Below, piece after piece: positions 24,986 through 33,446 of a stretch of 38,846 bases of DNA. Below the pieces are notes generated by a model. It did not search any database and was not told the DNA's origin. It saw nothing but the letters and a program-made list of their open reading frames with translations. Numbering within the stretch: position 1 is the stretch's first letter; each line of letters begins with the position of its first letter. The DNA comes from an uncultured Bacillota bacterium (lineage in GTDB: Bacteria; Bacillota_I; Bacilli_A; RF39; UBA660), in assembly GCA_947168485.1 (NCBI GenBank), contig CAMVLZ010000014.1, positions 1 to 38,846 of the forward strand, read 5' to 3'. The position numbers and the translations under genes are program-made.

Positions 24986-25014
24986 ATTATAACAAAGTTA
25001 ATATTAATTGTCTA
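24986..25014 (-). promoter_or_regulatory. rpsF-ssb-rpsR promoter
   Basis: TAGACA, 17 nt, TATAAT with TGt ahead of the -10 on the minus strand. Confidence 0.75.
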
Positions 25015-25046
25015 GTTAAAAATTTGTATGTATTTTAAAAATTGTA

Positions 25047-25055
25047 TGATAAAAT
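25047..25055 (+). promoter_or_regulatory. Promoter of the zinc-ribbon gene, extended -10
   Basis: TGaTAAAAT; transcription should begin at or inside the AGGTGAT ribosome site, leaving about 11 nt of leader. Confidence 0.5.
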
Positions 25056-25072
25056 TATTGTAGGTGATGTAT

Positions 25073-25864
25073 ATGAAAATAATTGAAAAGAAATGTCCTA
25101 ATTGTGGAGCAGGATTATCATTTGGAGAGAATGATAAAAGTTGTAAATGTGAGTATTGTCATAGAGAATTTGAAATTGAAAGAGATGAAAAGAAAGAAAG
25201 TATAGATGCATATAACTTAATTGATCCAGAGACTGCAAAGACTGTTGCTAAAACTGGTATTGCTGTATTTGCTATTTCTTCTATAATTCCAATTATAGTA
25301 TTCATTATTGTTTTGATTGGTTTTATATTTATAGGAGTTAATATTGCTAAAGATATTAATAAAGATCCTTTTAAAGACGATGATTCAAAAGTAGTAGAAA
25401 CTGAAAAAGCTAAAGTTATTTCTAATATAAATGAATTAAATAATACTCAATTAAAACTACTTGATACTAATTGTTATAGTGTTACTAATACAAAAGGAGA
25501 ATCTAGTACTAAATATAGTTATGATGATGAAGATGATGAGGTTATTAAACATATTCTTGCATATAAAGATAATTCAAATTATTTGTTTGTTGTAAGAAAA
25601 ACTTTATTTATTAATTTCTTTAATAAGAGTGATAAAAAGACAGTTATTATTCCTGTTAAATATGAAAATGTTGTTAATACATTAGATCGTTTGAGTGATG
25701 AAAGTGAAAACATATTAGATGGATATAAGGTAGATGCTCCTAAGTATTATTTAAATGGTTCTAAGACTAGTTATCTTAGAGGAGGATATTCTGATTATAA
25801 TAAATTCTATGCTGAGAAGATTACTCCTTTGAAGAATAATGGATATAAAATAACTGAAAAATAA
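25073..25864 (+). CDS. Zinc-ribbon single-pass membrane protein, function unknown
   Basis: A 263-residue protein with an N-terminal zinc ribbon (CPNCG ... CKCEYCHREFEIE, about residues 8-35), one strong transmembrane helix (about 63-92) and a C-terminal domain of about 170 residues, probably outside the cell, that I do not recognise. The layout resembles TFIIB/rubredoxin-like ribbon membrane proteins common in Firmicutes with no assigned role. The ATG at 25073 is preferred over the GTG/ATG of the ORF track, which fall within AGGTGAT. It stands alone on the plus strand between ychF-pgeF and rpsF. Confidence 0.75.
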   Translation: MKIIEKKCPNCGAGLSFGENDKSCKCEYCHREFEIERDEKKESIDAYNLIDPETAKTVAKTGIAVFAISSIIPIIVFIIVLIGFIFIGVNIAKDINKDPFKDDDSKVVETEKAKVISNINELNNTQLKLLDTNCYSVTNTKGESSTKYSYDDEDDEVIKHILAYKDNSNYLFVVRKTLFINFFNKSDKKTVIIPVKYENVVNTLDRLSDESENILDGYKVDAPKYYLNGSKTSYLRGGYSDYNKFYAEKITPLKNNGYKITEK

Positions 25865-25887
25865 AAATGAAGATTACTCTTCATTTT
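25864..25887. terminator. Bidirectional terminator embedded in the pgeF-like coding end
   Basis: AAAATGAAGA-TTAC-TCTTCATTTT with T-runs. It serves the zinc-ribbon gene (+) and the pgeF-like gene (-), whose stop codon lies in the loop and whose last four codons form one arm. Confidence 0.85.
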
Positions 25888-26653
25888 TTTTGTAATAAAA
25901 TCCTACAAAATTTTGTCCTTTTTTATTATTGTTACCTTTAACAAACATAGTATGTGATGCATAACTATTATCATCTGCTGTATCTATAGGACTAAATTTT
26001 ACTTCTTTTATATCAAATTGTTTTATTTGATTAATAATTGCTTGTTTCATATCTATATGAAAGCCATCTTCTTCTTTTATAATAGCATCATGCCATACTT
26101 CTTCATTTGTAGCCCATATAGGATATTTATCATATATATAATGTTCTTTATGAACAAATGATCCTATATATAGATATAAATCTTTTAATTTTGAATCAAA
26201 ATTATCAATTAAAGTCATTATTAAATGTTTAGGTAATTCTCTATTTATATGGATTGTATTAGTATGACATAAGGCAGTTATTCCCTGTACTCTATCTTCT
26301 AAAATTAGTACTGGACAATCTGCTTGTCTATGTCCTACTACTACTCCTTCATATTTTCTTGATAGTACTAAAATGTCTCCATGTATTTCTTCATCAAAAA
26401 AGTCTTCTTTTTGCATATAACTATCATCTAATAATACATATTTATTATCTGGATAATCACCGTTATCTTGCATTTTTTGTTTTACTTCTATCATTTTTAG
26501 ATAGTTAAAATTGAATTCTTTACCCATTTCCTTTCTAGTATTTAGAAAGGCATTTTCTATATACTTTTTTGATTTATTTGAGTAAAACTTTTCATTTTTA
26601 CTAAATGTTCCTTGTTCATTATTTGCTTCAAAAATAATTATTTTTGATTCCAT
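25874..26653 (-). CDS. Divergent laccase-domain (PgeF/YlmD-like) protein
   Basis: A 259-residue protein of the Cu-oxidase_4 (YfiH/PgeF) fold. PgeF proteins cleave mis-incorporated amino acids from peptidoglycan precursors and may deaminate purine nucleosides. The metal Cys is kept in QADCPVLIL and a His in CHTNTIH, where the family has TADCxP and HAGW. The usual GW(R/K)G and GPCI segments are replaced (NTIHINRE, IGSFVHKEHY), and the FS(H/Y)RR end is SHTMF. So the fold is likely but the activity uncertain. It follows ychF by 8 nt, with AGGAGA overlapping the ychF stop. Confidence 0.7.
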   Translation of the reverse strand: MESKIIIFEANNEQGTFSKNEKFYSNKSKKYIENAFLNTRKEMGKEFNFNYLKMIEVKQKMQDNGDYPDNKYVLLDDSYMQKEDFFDEEIHGDILVLSRKYEGVVVGHRQADCPVLILEDRVQGITALCHTNTIHINRELPKHLIMTLIDNFDSKLKDLYLYIGSFVHKEHYIYDKYPIWATNEEVWHDAIIKEEDGFHIDMKQAIINQIKQFDIKEVKFSPIDTADDNSYASHTMFVKGNNNKKGQNFVGFYYKKNEE

Positions 26654-26661
26654 ATTCTCTC

Positions 26662-27762
26662 CTATACATTAAATCTAAAATGACATATATCTCCATCTTG
26701 AACTATATAATCTTTTCCTTCTAATCTAAGTTTACCTGCTTCTTTTACTTTTAGTTCATCTCCATACTCTATTAAATCATCATATGAGATAACTTCTGCT
26801 TTTATAAATCCTTTTTCAAAATCTGTATGAATAACTCCAGCACATTTTTTAGCATTCATTCCTTCTTTAAATGTCCATGCTCTTACTTCATCTGGACCTA
26901 CTGTAAAGAATGTTCTCAATCCTAATATTTTATATGTTGCTTGAACTAATTTATCTAAACCTGATGCATCTAATCCTAACATTTCAAGCATTTCTTTTTT
27001 TTCTGTTTCATCTAACTCTGATAAATCTTCTTCTACTTTTGCGCATAATACTACTACTTGAGATCCTTCTTTATCTGCATATTCTTTTACTTTTTTTACA
27101 TATTCATTTTCTTCTTTACCTATTTCTTCTTCTGAAATATTAGCTAAGTATATTATTGGTTTTAATGTTAAAAATGAAAATGCCTTAATACTTAGTAATT
27201 CGTCTTCAGTGAAATCTACTTGTCTTAGAGCTTTTCCTTGTTCTAAAGCAGTTTTTGCTTTTTCTAAAGCTTCTACTTCAATTAGATCATTTTTATCTTT
27301 TGTAGTTCTTGCTTTCTTTCCAACTTTTTCTAATCTATTATTGACTATATCTAAGTCTGCTATTGCTAGTTCTAGATTTATTGTTTCAATGTCTCTTATT
27401 GGATCTATATTCCCTTCAACATGAATAATTTTTCCATTATCAAAGCATCTTACTACTTCTACTATCGCATCTGTTTCTCTTATATGAGATAAAAACTTAT
27501 TACCAAGACCTTCTCCTTTTGATGCTCCTTTTACTAATCCAGCAATATCAGTAAATTCATATGCTGTTGGTATAAATTTCTTAGGATTATACATATCTCT
27601 TAATTTATACATTCTTTCATCATTTACTGTTACTACTCCTACGTTTGGTTCTATTGTAGCGAATGGGTAATTTTCTGCTAAAATCTTTTGATTTGTTATC
27701 GCATTGAATAAAGTTGATTTTCCTACATTAGGTAATCCTACAATTCCAGCTGTTAAACTCAT
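26662..27762 (-). CDS. ychF: Ribosome-binding ATPase YchF
   Basis: Obg-family P-loop protein that hydrolyses ATP in preference to GTP and binds ribosomes. The 366 residues are standard. GLPNVGKSTLFNAIT is G1 and DIAGLVKGASKGEGLGNKFL the switch region; the G4 position reads NISEEE in place of NKxD, the family hallmark. A TGS domain lies at the C-terminus (about 280-366). GAAGGG precedes the ATG. Its position on the origin side of rpsF is as in Bacillus. Confidence 0.98.
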   Translation of the reverse strand: MSLTAGIVGLPNVGKSTLFNAITNQKILAENYPFATIEPNVGVVTVNDERMYKLRDMYNPKKFIPTAYEFTDIAGLVKGASKGEGLGNKFLSHIRETDAIVEVVRCFDNGKIIHVEGNIDPIRDIETINLELAIADLDIVNNRLEKVGKKARTTKDKNDLIEVEALEKAKTALEQGKALRQVDFTEDELLSIKAFSFLTLKPIIYLANISEEEIGKEENEYVKKVKEYADKEGSQVVVLCAKVEEDLSELDETEKKEMLEMLGLDASGLDKLVQATYKILGLRTFFTVGPDEVRAWTFKEGMNAKKCAGVIHTDFEKGFIKAEVISYDDLIEYGDELKVKEAGKLRLEGKDYIVQDGDICHFRFNV

Positions 27763-27783
27763 AATATCCCTTCTTTCGTTTGT

Positions 27784-27792
27784 ATTATATCA
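27784..27792 (-). promoter_or_regulatory. ychF promoter, extended -10
   Basis: TGaTATAATACAAACGA, the same 17 nt as at the prfA promoter; -35 not recognisable. Confidence 0.65.
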
Positions 27793-27850
27793 AATATTAA
27801 TTCTTATTTAAAGAAGTTAAACCTTTTTTATAGATTTTAATAAGTAGTTT

Positions 27851-27859
27851 TGTTAAAAT
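27851..27859 (+). promoter_or_regulatory. Promoter of the CofE-like gene, extended -10
   Basis: TGtTAAAAT. It overlaps the first codons of the ORF-track version, which supports the later TTG start; leader about 14 nt. Confidence 0.5.
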
Positions 27860-27879
27860 TAAAATGGAAGGTGATATAT

Positions 27880-29067
27880 TTGAGATGTGTTGGTACTGTA
27901 GTACGTGGTATTCGTACTCCTATCATTAAAGAAAATGATGATTTAGAAAATATTGTTATTAATTCTTTAATGGATGCTAAAGAAAGTGAAGGTTTTGAAT
28001 TTAGAGATCGTGATGTTGTTGCTATTACTGAGGCTGTTGTTGGGATTAGTCAAGGTAATTATTGTACTGTAGATGATATTGCTACTGATATTAAAGAGAG
28101 ATTCAATAATCCTGAGAGTTTAGGTATTGTTTTTCCTATACTAAGTCGTAATAGATTTTCTTTAATATTAAAAGGTATTGCTAGAAGTACTAAAAAACTT
28201 TATGTTCAATTATCTTTTCCTAGTGATGAAGTTGGTAATGGTATTTTAGATGAAGAGAAATTTGATCATAGTGATTATAATTTAGGTAGTGTAATTACTG
28301 AAGATGAGTATTCTCAAACCTTTGGTGATTGGATTCATCCTTTTACTGGAATTAATATGATTGATTTTTATAGAGATTTAATTAAAGAACAAGGATGTGA
28401 ACCTGTATTTATATTAGCTAATAATGCTATGGAAATATTGAATTATACTAAAAATGTTATTAATTGTGATATTCATACTAGATTTAAAACTAAGAATATT
28501 CTTGAAAAGAATGGTGCTAAATGTATTGGTTTATTTGAAATTATGAATCACTCTGTTAATGGGTCTGGTTTTAATGAAAAGTATGGTTTGTTAGGATCAA
28601 ATAAATCTACTGAAGAGAGATTAAAATTATTTCCTAAAGATGGACAAAAATTAGTAGATGGTATTCAATCTAAGTTAAAAGAATTAACTGGTAAGAATAT
28701 TGAAGTAATGGTATATGGTGATGGTGCTTTTAAAGATCCTGTTGGTAAGATATGGGAATTAGCTGATCCTGTTGTTTCTCCTTTTTATACTAGTGGACTT
28801 GAAGGTACTCCTAATGAGATTAAATTAAAGTTTGTTTCTGATAATAAGTTTCCTGATCTTAAGGGTGAGGAATTAAAAACTGCTATTAAAGAAGAAATTA
28901 GAAAGAAAGCTGCTGATTTAAAGGGACAAATGATTACTCAAGGTACTACTCCTAGAAGATTAACTGATTTAATTGGTTCATTATGTGATCTTACTAGTGG
29001 TAGTGGAGATAAAGGTACTCCAGTAGTCTTTATACAAGGATATTTTGATAATTTAAGTGATGAATAA
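27880..29067 (+). CDS. F420-0:gamma-glutamyl ligase-like protein (CofE/FolC2 superfamily)
   Basis: A 395-residue protein of the CofE fold (COG1478), longer than archaeal CofE (about 250). Recognisable parts are the [18 protein letters not shown] start, [16 protein letters not shown], and [23 protein letters not shown], which matches the metal and GTP region of CofE in a changed form. F420 synthesis is unlikely in this kind of cell. A CofE homologue (FolC2) replaces folylglutamate synthase in Chlamydia, so a folate role is possible. The ORF track starts within the promoter; TTG at 27880 follows AAGGTGAT with the usual spacing. It is convergent with the AbgT transporter. Confidence 0.75.
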   Translation: MRCVGTVVRGIRTPIIKENDDLENIVINSLMDAKESEGFEFRDRDVVAITEAVVGISQGNYCTVDDIATDIKERFNNPESLGIVFPILSRNRFSLILKGIARSTKKLYVQLSFPSDEVGNGILDEEKFDHSDYNLGSVITEDEYSQTFGDWIHPFTGINMIDFYRDLIKEQGCEPVFILANNAMEILNYTKNVINCDIHTRFKTKNILEKNGAKCIGLFEIMNHSVNGSGFNEKYGLLGSNKSTEERLKLFPKDGQKLVDGIQSKLKELTGKNIEVMVYGDGAFKDPVGKIWELADPVVSPFYTSGLEGTPNEIKLKFVSDNKFPDLKGEELKTAIKEEIRKKAADLKGQMITQGTTPRRLTDLIGSLCDLTSGSGDKGTPVVFIQGYFDNLSDE

Positions 29068-29070
29068 AAA

Positions 29071-29094
29071 AAAGAAAGGTTTAAACCTTTCTTT
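29071..29094. terminator. Bidirectional terminator between the CofE-like gene and abgT
   Basis: Perfect palindrome AAAGAAAGGTTT/AAACCTTTCTTT with flanking A and T runs. Confidence 0.85.
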
Positions 29095-30689
29095 TATAAT
29101 GTTGGATATACTCCTCCACCTATAGGTGCTCCAATTATATACCATCCTATAATTATTAATACCCATGTTAGAGCTATTATCAAGAAGTATGGACTTATCA
29201 TACTTAATGATTTTCTTATAGTATATGGTTTTGATTTATCTAAGTTATAAATATTTAAATAACCTATATAAATAACAAATGAAGCAAGTAATGGTGTAAT
29301 ACCATTTGTCATAGATAGAGATGTTCTCATTACTATTTGTGCAAACTCTGGTGTAATATTTGATTGCATAAACATAGGTACAACTACTGGTGAAAATATC
29401 ATCCATTTTTGAGTTGGACTTGTTAAGAATATATTAGAAACTGATATGAATAAAAGTGTTACTAATATTAGTGGTATTCCACTTAAATTCATTGTTTCTA
29501 TTAAATTAGCAAACCAAGTAGTAATTAATAATCCTATATTTGTTTCTTTATAGATTGTAATAAATTGACTTACTACAAATATTAATAAGAATAAACTACC
29601 TAAATCTTTAAATTTAGATGCAGATTGTTCTATTATTTCTTTATCATTTTTAACAGTTTTTGCTCCTAAACCGTAAGCAATACCTGTAATTATAAAGAAT
29701 AATGAAACACAATAAGTAAAACTATCTTGGAAGTATGCCTTTTCTCCAAATAACTGATCTACATAAATATTTGTTGAATTATCTAATAATAATCCTGAAT
29801 AAGGTAGACCAGGTACTAATGCATATATATACATTAATATAAGTACTATTGAAACTACAAGGGCAAATCTTAGTCCTCTTTTTTCATTTCTTTCTCTTTC
29901 TATTTTCTTTTGTTCTTCTTCTTCATAATTAATTACTCTATATTGTTCAGTTTTAGCAAATTCTTCTTCTCTTTTATAATGACCAACTTTTGGTGCTATT
30001 AACTTTTCTATTATTATAGTACCGACTATCGTTATTATTATTGTTGCTACTACTAAGAATATTAAGTTAGAAGAAAGTGGTACATGGTAATTAGCATCTA
30101 CTAAGTGAGAAGCTAACTCTGTATAATCTTTTAGAGCTATATCCATTGATCCTACAAAGAATGAAACTCCATATCCAAATGATACTCCACAGAATGTTGT
30201 TACTATTCCTAGTATTGGATTTCTTCCATTAATGAAGTAAATAAGTGCAAACATTGGAATTAGTATTGCATATCCTACTTCATTTATTAATGAAGAAATA
30301 GTTGCTATAAAAATAACTAATAATGTTAATACCCATTCTGGCATTTTCTTTAAATATTTTTTAGAAAATGTTTCTATTAATCCAGTACCTTCTGCTATTG
30401 ATAAACCAATTAATGATATAAGTAATGTTCCTAATGGAGCAAAACTTAAGAAATTAGTCATTGCATTAGACATTAAACTCTTTATAGCGGTAAATGAAAA
30501 TATTGATTCCATTGCTATAAGTACAGGTTCTAATGTTACTGCATTTTTATCTATAGTATTATATGTAGCAGATAATTCAATCTTGGCTAATATGCCACTA
30601 AATACAATTAATACAACTGTTAAGAATATAAATACTGTGATTGGATGAAAATAAAACTTTTTTAATTTTAATTTCTTTTTATCTTTCAT
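29094..30689 (-). CDS. AbgT-family transporter
   Basis: A 531-residue membrane protein with about 12 hydrophobic helices and a charged loop near the middle (about 240-275), the size and layout of AbgT. Members take up p-aminobenzoyl-glutamate or act as proton-driven exporters of antimetabolites such as sulfonamides. Segments such as FAPLGTLLISLIGLSIAEGTGLIE, VGYAILIPMFALIYF and TSPTQKWMIFSPVVVPMFM fit the family. The start at 30689 has GAGGAGG inside DUF951 (11-nt overlap); the earlier ORF-track start has no such site. Last gene of parA-parB-mscS-DUF951-abgT. Confidence 0.88.
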   Translation of the reverse strand: MKDKKKLKLKKFYFHPITVFIFLTVVLIVFSGILAKIELSATYNTIDKNAVTLEPVLIAMESIFSFTAIKSLMSNAMTNFLSFAPLGTLLISLIGLSIAEGTGLIETFSKKYLKKMPEWVLTLLVIFIATISSLINEVGYAILIPMFALIYFINGRNPILGIVTTFCGVSFGYGVSFFVGSMDIALKDYTELASHLVDANYHVPLSSNLIFLVVATIIITIVGTIIIEKLIAPKVGHYKREEEFAKTEQYRVINYEEEEQKKIERERNEKRGLRFALVVSIVLILMYIYALVPGLPYSGLLLDNSTNIYVDQLFGEKAYFQDSFTYCVSLFFIITGIAYGLGAKTVKNDKEIIEQSASKFKDLGSLFLLIFVVSQFITIYKETNIGLLITTWFANLIETMNLSGIPLILVTLLFISVSNIFLTSPTQKWMIFSPVVVPMFMQSNITPEFAQIVMRTSLSMTNGITPLLASFVIYIGYLNIYNLDKSKPYTIRKSLSMISPYFLIIALTWVLIIIGWYIIGAPIGGGVYPTL

Positions 30690-30891
30690 TATTTTCCTCC
30701 TCTTCCACAATTTTCTTTAACTTTTTATTGAACTCTATTCTAGGAATTAGAACAGTTCTTCCACAGTTAATACATTTTATTTTTATATCGGCACCTGTTC
30801 TTGTTATTTCCCATAAATTTGTTCCACATGGATGAGGTTTTTTCATTATTACTTTAGTGCCAACCCCATAATTTAAAACTCTATTTTCCAT
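30679..30891 (-). CDS. DUF951 (YyzM-like) small protein
   Basis: A 70-residue protein with the family pattern GTKVIMKKPHPCGTNLWEITRTGADIKIKCINCGR, including three Cys that could bind zinc. Usually found beside mscS or ychF near the origin in Firmicutes; role unknown. Start at 30891 (GAGGTG upstream) rather than the ORF-track start four codons earlier; overlaps mscS by 11 nt and abgT by 11 nt. Confidence 0.9.
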   Translation of the reverse strand: MENRVLNYGVGTKVIMKKPHPCGTNLWEITRTGADIKIKCINCGRTVLIPRIEFNKKLKKIVEEEENNER

Positions 30892-31684
30892 TATGCACCT
30901 CAATTTGATTATAAGGAATCTTTACCTGTTCTTTTTCTAAACGTTTCTTTATTTCTTCTCTTAAGAATCTTTGTGTTTCATAATGTTTAGTTGGTTCTGT
31001 TTCAACAACGACTCTATATACTACTGAAGAATCTGATAAATCATTAACTCCTAATAATCTTAATTCTCCTGTTGCATTTGGTATTTTTCCTTTTAAATCT
31101 TCAATAATCTTATTAAATATCTTTTTAACTCTTTCATTATCTTCTTCATAGGCAACTGCTACATCAACTATTGCTAAAGAATCATTAATTGAATAATTAA
31201 TAACTTTATCCATATATCTATTAGCAACTATATATGTTGATCCATTAAAATGTCTTATTCTTGTAGTTTTTAATCCTATAAATACTACTTCTCCTAAGAA
31301 TCCATCTACTTCAATAGAGTCTCCTATTTCATAATTACCTTCACTTATAATAGAAAAACCTGCTATTAAATCTTTTGCCATATCTTGGAAAGCTAAACCA
31401 ATTATTGCAGTTGTTATTCCTAATCCTGCTACTAATGATGTAACATTTATTCCAAAATTTGCTAATATAGCTAAGATTTCTATAATTACTATTATATATT
31501 TAATTATATTAATAATAAGTGTATTTATAGTTTTAATACGTTGTTTTCTTTGTTCAGACATTCTTTTATTAGCATGATGTGAAGCTTTTATTATTATATT
31601 CTTTATTATCTTATAAACTATAATTCCTATTACTATATATATAATAGGTTGAATTATTATTTTTAAATCTATATTATTTAACAT
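30881..31684 (-). CDS. mscS: Small-conductance mechanosensitive channel (MscS family)
   Basis: Membrane channel that opens on sudden osmotic downshift. The 267 residues have three membrane helices, the last being the Gly/Ala-rich pore helix (VTSLVAGLGITTAIIGLAFQ), followed by the beta domain (DSIEVDGFLGEVVFIGLKTTRIR) and the C-terminal cytoplasmic cage. This is the YkuT/YyaF-size class. The ATG shares a base with the parB stop (TAATG) and its ribosome site is weak, so it depends on parB translation. The parB-mscS-DUF951 order is common near Firmicutes origins. Confidence 0.93.
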   Translation of the reverse strand: MLNNIDLKIIIQPIIYIVIGIIVYKIIKNIIIKASHHANKRMSEQRKQRIKTINTLIINIIKYIIVIIEILAILANFGINVTSLVAGLGITTAIIGLAFQDMAKDLIAGFSIISEGNYEIGDSIEVDGFLGEVVFIGLKTTRIRHFNGSTYIVANRYMDKVINYSINDSLAIVDVAVAYEEDNERVKKIFNKIIEDLKGKIPNATGELRLLGVNDLSDSSVVYRVVVETEPTKHYETQRFLREEIKKRLEKEQVKIPYNQIEVHNGK

Positions 31685-32577
31685 TAGTTACCACTCTCAT
31701 TCAAATTCATGATTTCTAATATTCTATTAAGATCATTAACATTAACAAATGAAATTTCTATCTTATTAGATTTAACTTTTACTTTAGTTCCTAATTTTTC
31801 ATTTAAAGCTTCTTCTAAATATTTATATTCATTTGTATCTTTTTTCTTTGTTACTTTATTTCTTCTAGTAAAATCTTTTGAAGAAGAAGTCATATTTTCT
31901 AATTCATGAACACTTATTCCTTCTTTAACTATTTTATTAGCTAAGAATTCTTGTTGTTCTTTACTTTCTAGTTTAGATAATACTCTTGCATGAGCCATAG
32001 ATAAATCTTTTGATTCAATCATACTTTGAATTGATGTTGGTAATGTTAATAATCCTAACATATTTGTTATATGTGATCTTGATTTACCTAATCTTTTAGC
32101 TAATTCTTCTTGTGTTAAATTTAAATTTTCTTGTAGTTTTTTATAAGCATTTGCTTCTTCTACAGCATTTAAATTTTCTCTTTGAAGATTTTCTAAAAGA
32201 GCAATCTCCATCATTTCTTGATCATTGAAATCTCTAATGATTGCTGGAATTTCTTCAAGTCCTGCTATTGTTGATGCTTTAACTCTTCTTTCTCCAGCAA
32301 TTATTTCGTATCCTTTGATACCTTTTTTTACTATAATTGGTTGAATTACACCATGTTCTTTAATAGAAGCAGCTAATTCATTTAATGCTTCTTGATCAAA
32401 TACTTTTCTAGGTTGATATGGATTAGCATGTAATTCATTTAATTTAATATTTTCAATAGCATCTTTTGGTGTTTCGTTTATAATTCTTTCTTCTACTTGT
32501 TCATAATTAATTGGTTCATTATTAAATAATTCTTCAAGACCTCTTCCTAGAGCTCTTCTTTTATTATCAGTTTCCAT
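31684..32577 (-). CDS. parB: Chromosome partition protein ParB (Spo0J)
   Basis: CTP-dependent DNA clamp that loads at parS and spreads to recruit SMC. The 297 residues hold the CTP-binding boxes GERRVKAS and ENLQRENLNAVEEA, the HTH GKSRSHITNMLGLLTL and a short C-terminal dimer domain. The HTH keeps Arg after GKS and SMAHAR, as in Spo0J, so parS recognition is expected. The ATG at 32577 is preferred over the ORF-track TTG (AGGAAGTGA overlaps it), giving an 11-nt overlap with parA. No clear parS was found in the window. Confidence 0.95.
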   Translation of the reverse strand: METDNKRRALGRGLEELFNNEPINYEQVEERIINETPKDAIENIKLNELHANPYQPRKVFDQEALNELAASIKEHGVIQPIIVKKGIKGYEIIAGERRVKASTIAGLEEIPAIIRDFNDQEMMEIALLENLQRENLNAVEEANAYKKLQENLNLTQEELAKRLGKSRSHITNMLGLLTLPTSIQSMIESKDLSMAHARVLSKLESKEQQEFLANKIVKEGISVHELENMTSSSKDFTRRNKVTKKKDTNEYKYLEEALNEKLGTKVKVKSNKIEISFVNVNDLNRILEIMNLNESGN

Positions 32578-33352
32578 TTCTAGCAATCACTTCCTTAGCC
32601 AAATTTATATATGCTTCTGATCCTCTACTCTTTGGATCATATGCAATAATTGGTTCTCCATGAGATGGAGCCTCTGTTAGTCTTACTAATCTAGGAATTA
32701 TTGTGTTATATACTTTTTCTTTAAAGAATTTTCTTATTTCTTCTACTACTTCAAATCCTAAATTAGTTCTAGAATCTAACATAGTTAATAGAACCCCTTC
32801 TATATTTAATGTTGGATTTAAATTCTTTTGAGCCAACATTATTGTTCTTAATAATTGAGTAATTCCTTCTAAAGCAAAGAATTCACATTGTACTGGAATA
32901 ATTACTGAATTAGATGCTGTAAGAGCATTAGTAGTAATTACTCCTAATGATGGAGGACAATCTATAATAATATAATCATATTCATTCTCAATTGGAGATA
33001 AATATTTCTTTAATTGTTCTCCTTTAGAAAAGTTCTCTTCTTTTTTACTTCTTTCAATTAACTCTATATTTATTCCTGCTAAATTAATAGTAGCTGGTAT
33101 TACTGATAAGTTCTTATATTTTGTTCTTATGATTGCTTCATTTATATTACAATCACCTATTAAAACATCATATATGCTCTTATCTATATCACCCTTGTTT
33201 ATACCAACACCAGTTGTAGTATTTCCTTGAGGATCTAAATCTATTAATAAAACTCTTTTTCCAAGAGCTGCTAAAGATGCAGAAAGATTGATGCTAGTTG
33301 TTGTCTTTCCTACTCCACCTTTTTGATTTACTAAAGATATTGTCTTTCCCAT
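32567..33352 (-). CDS. parA: Chromosome partition ATPase ParA (Soj)
   Basis: Walker-type ATPase that acts with ParB in origin segregation and may tune DnaA. The deviant Walker A KGGVGKTTTSINLS, the DLDPQGNTTTG motif and IIDCPPSLGV are intact. The start at 33352 (GGGTGAT upstream) gives MGKTISLVNQKGGVGKTT, the form of Bacillus Soj (MGKIIAITNQKGG); the ORF-track ATG has no ribosome site. It ends with TGA, one of only two here. First gene of a five-gene transcript. Confidence 0.97.
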   Translation of the reverse strand: MGKTISLVNQKGGVGKTTTSINLSASLAALGKRVLLIDLDPQGNTTTGVGINKGDIDKSIYDVLIGDCNINEAIIRTKYKNLSVIPATINLAGINIELIERSKKEENFSKGEQLKKYLSPIENEYDYIIIDCPPSLGVITTNALTASNSVIIPVQCEFFALEGITQLLRTIMLAQKNLNPTLNIEGVLLTMLDSRTNLGFEVVEEIRKFFKEKVYNTIIPRLVRLTEAPSHGEPIIAYDPKSRGSEAYINLAKEVIARNGN

Positions 33353-33381
33353 CTTATCACCCATTTCTTAATTACTAATTT

Positions 33382-33390
33382 ATTGTATCA
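33382..33390 (-). promoter_or_regulatory. parA operon promoter, extended -10
   Basis: TGaTACAAT about 30 nt ahead of parA, after the noc terminator. Confidence 0.5.
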
Positions 33391-33425
33391 AATATTGGGT
33401 TTTTTTTAAATGTTTTTAGAAAAAA

Positions 33426-33445
33426 AGTAGAAATTTCTTTCTACT
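33426..33445 (-). terminator. noc terminator
   Basis: AGTAGAAA-GAAA-TTTCTACT followed by seven T, one base after the noc stop. Confidence 0.85.
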
Positions 33446-33446
33446 A

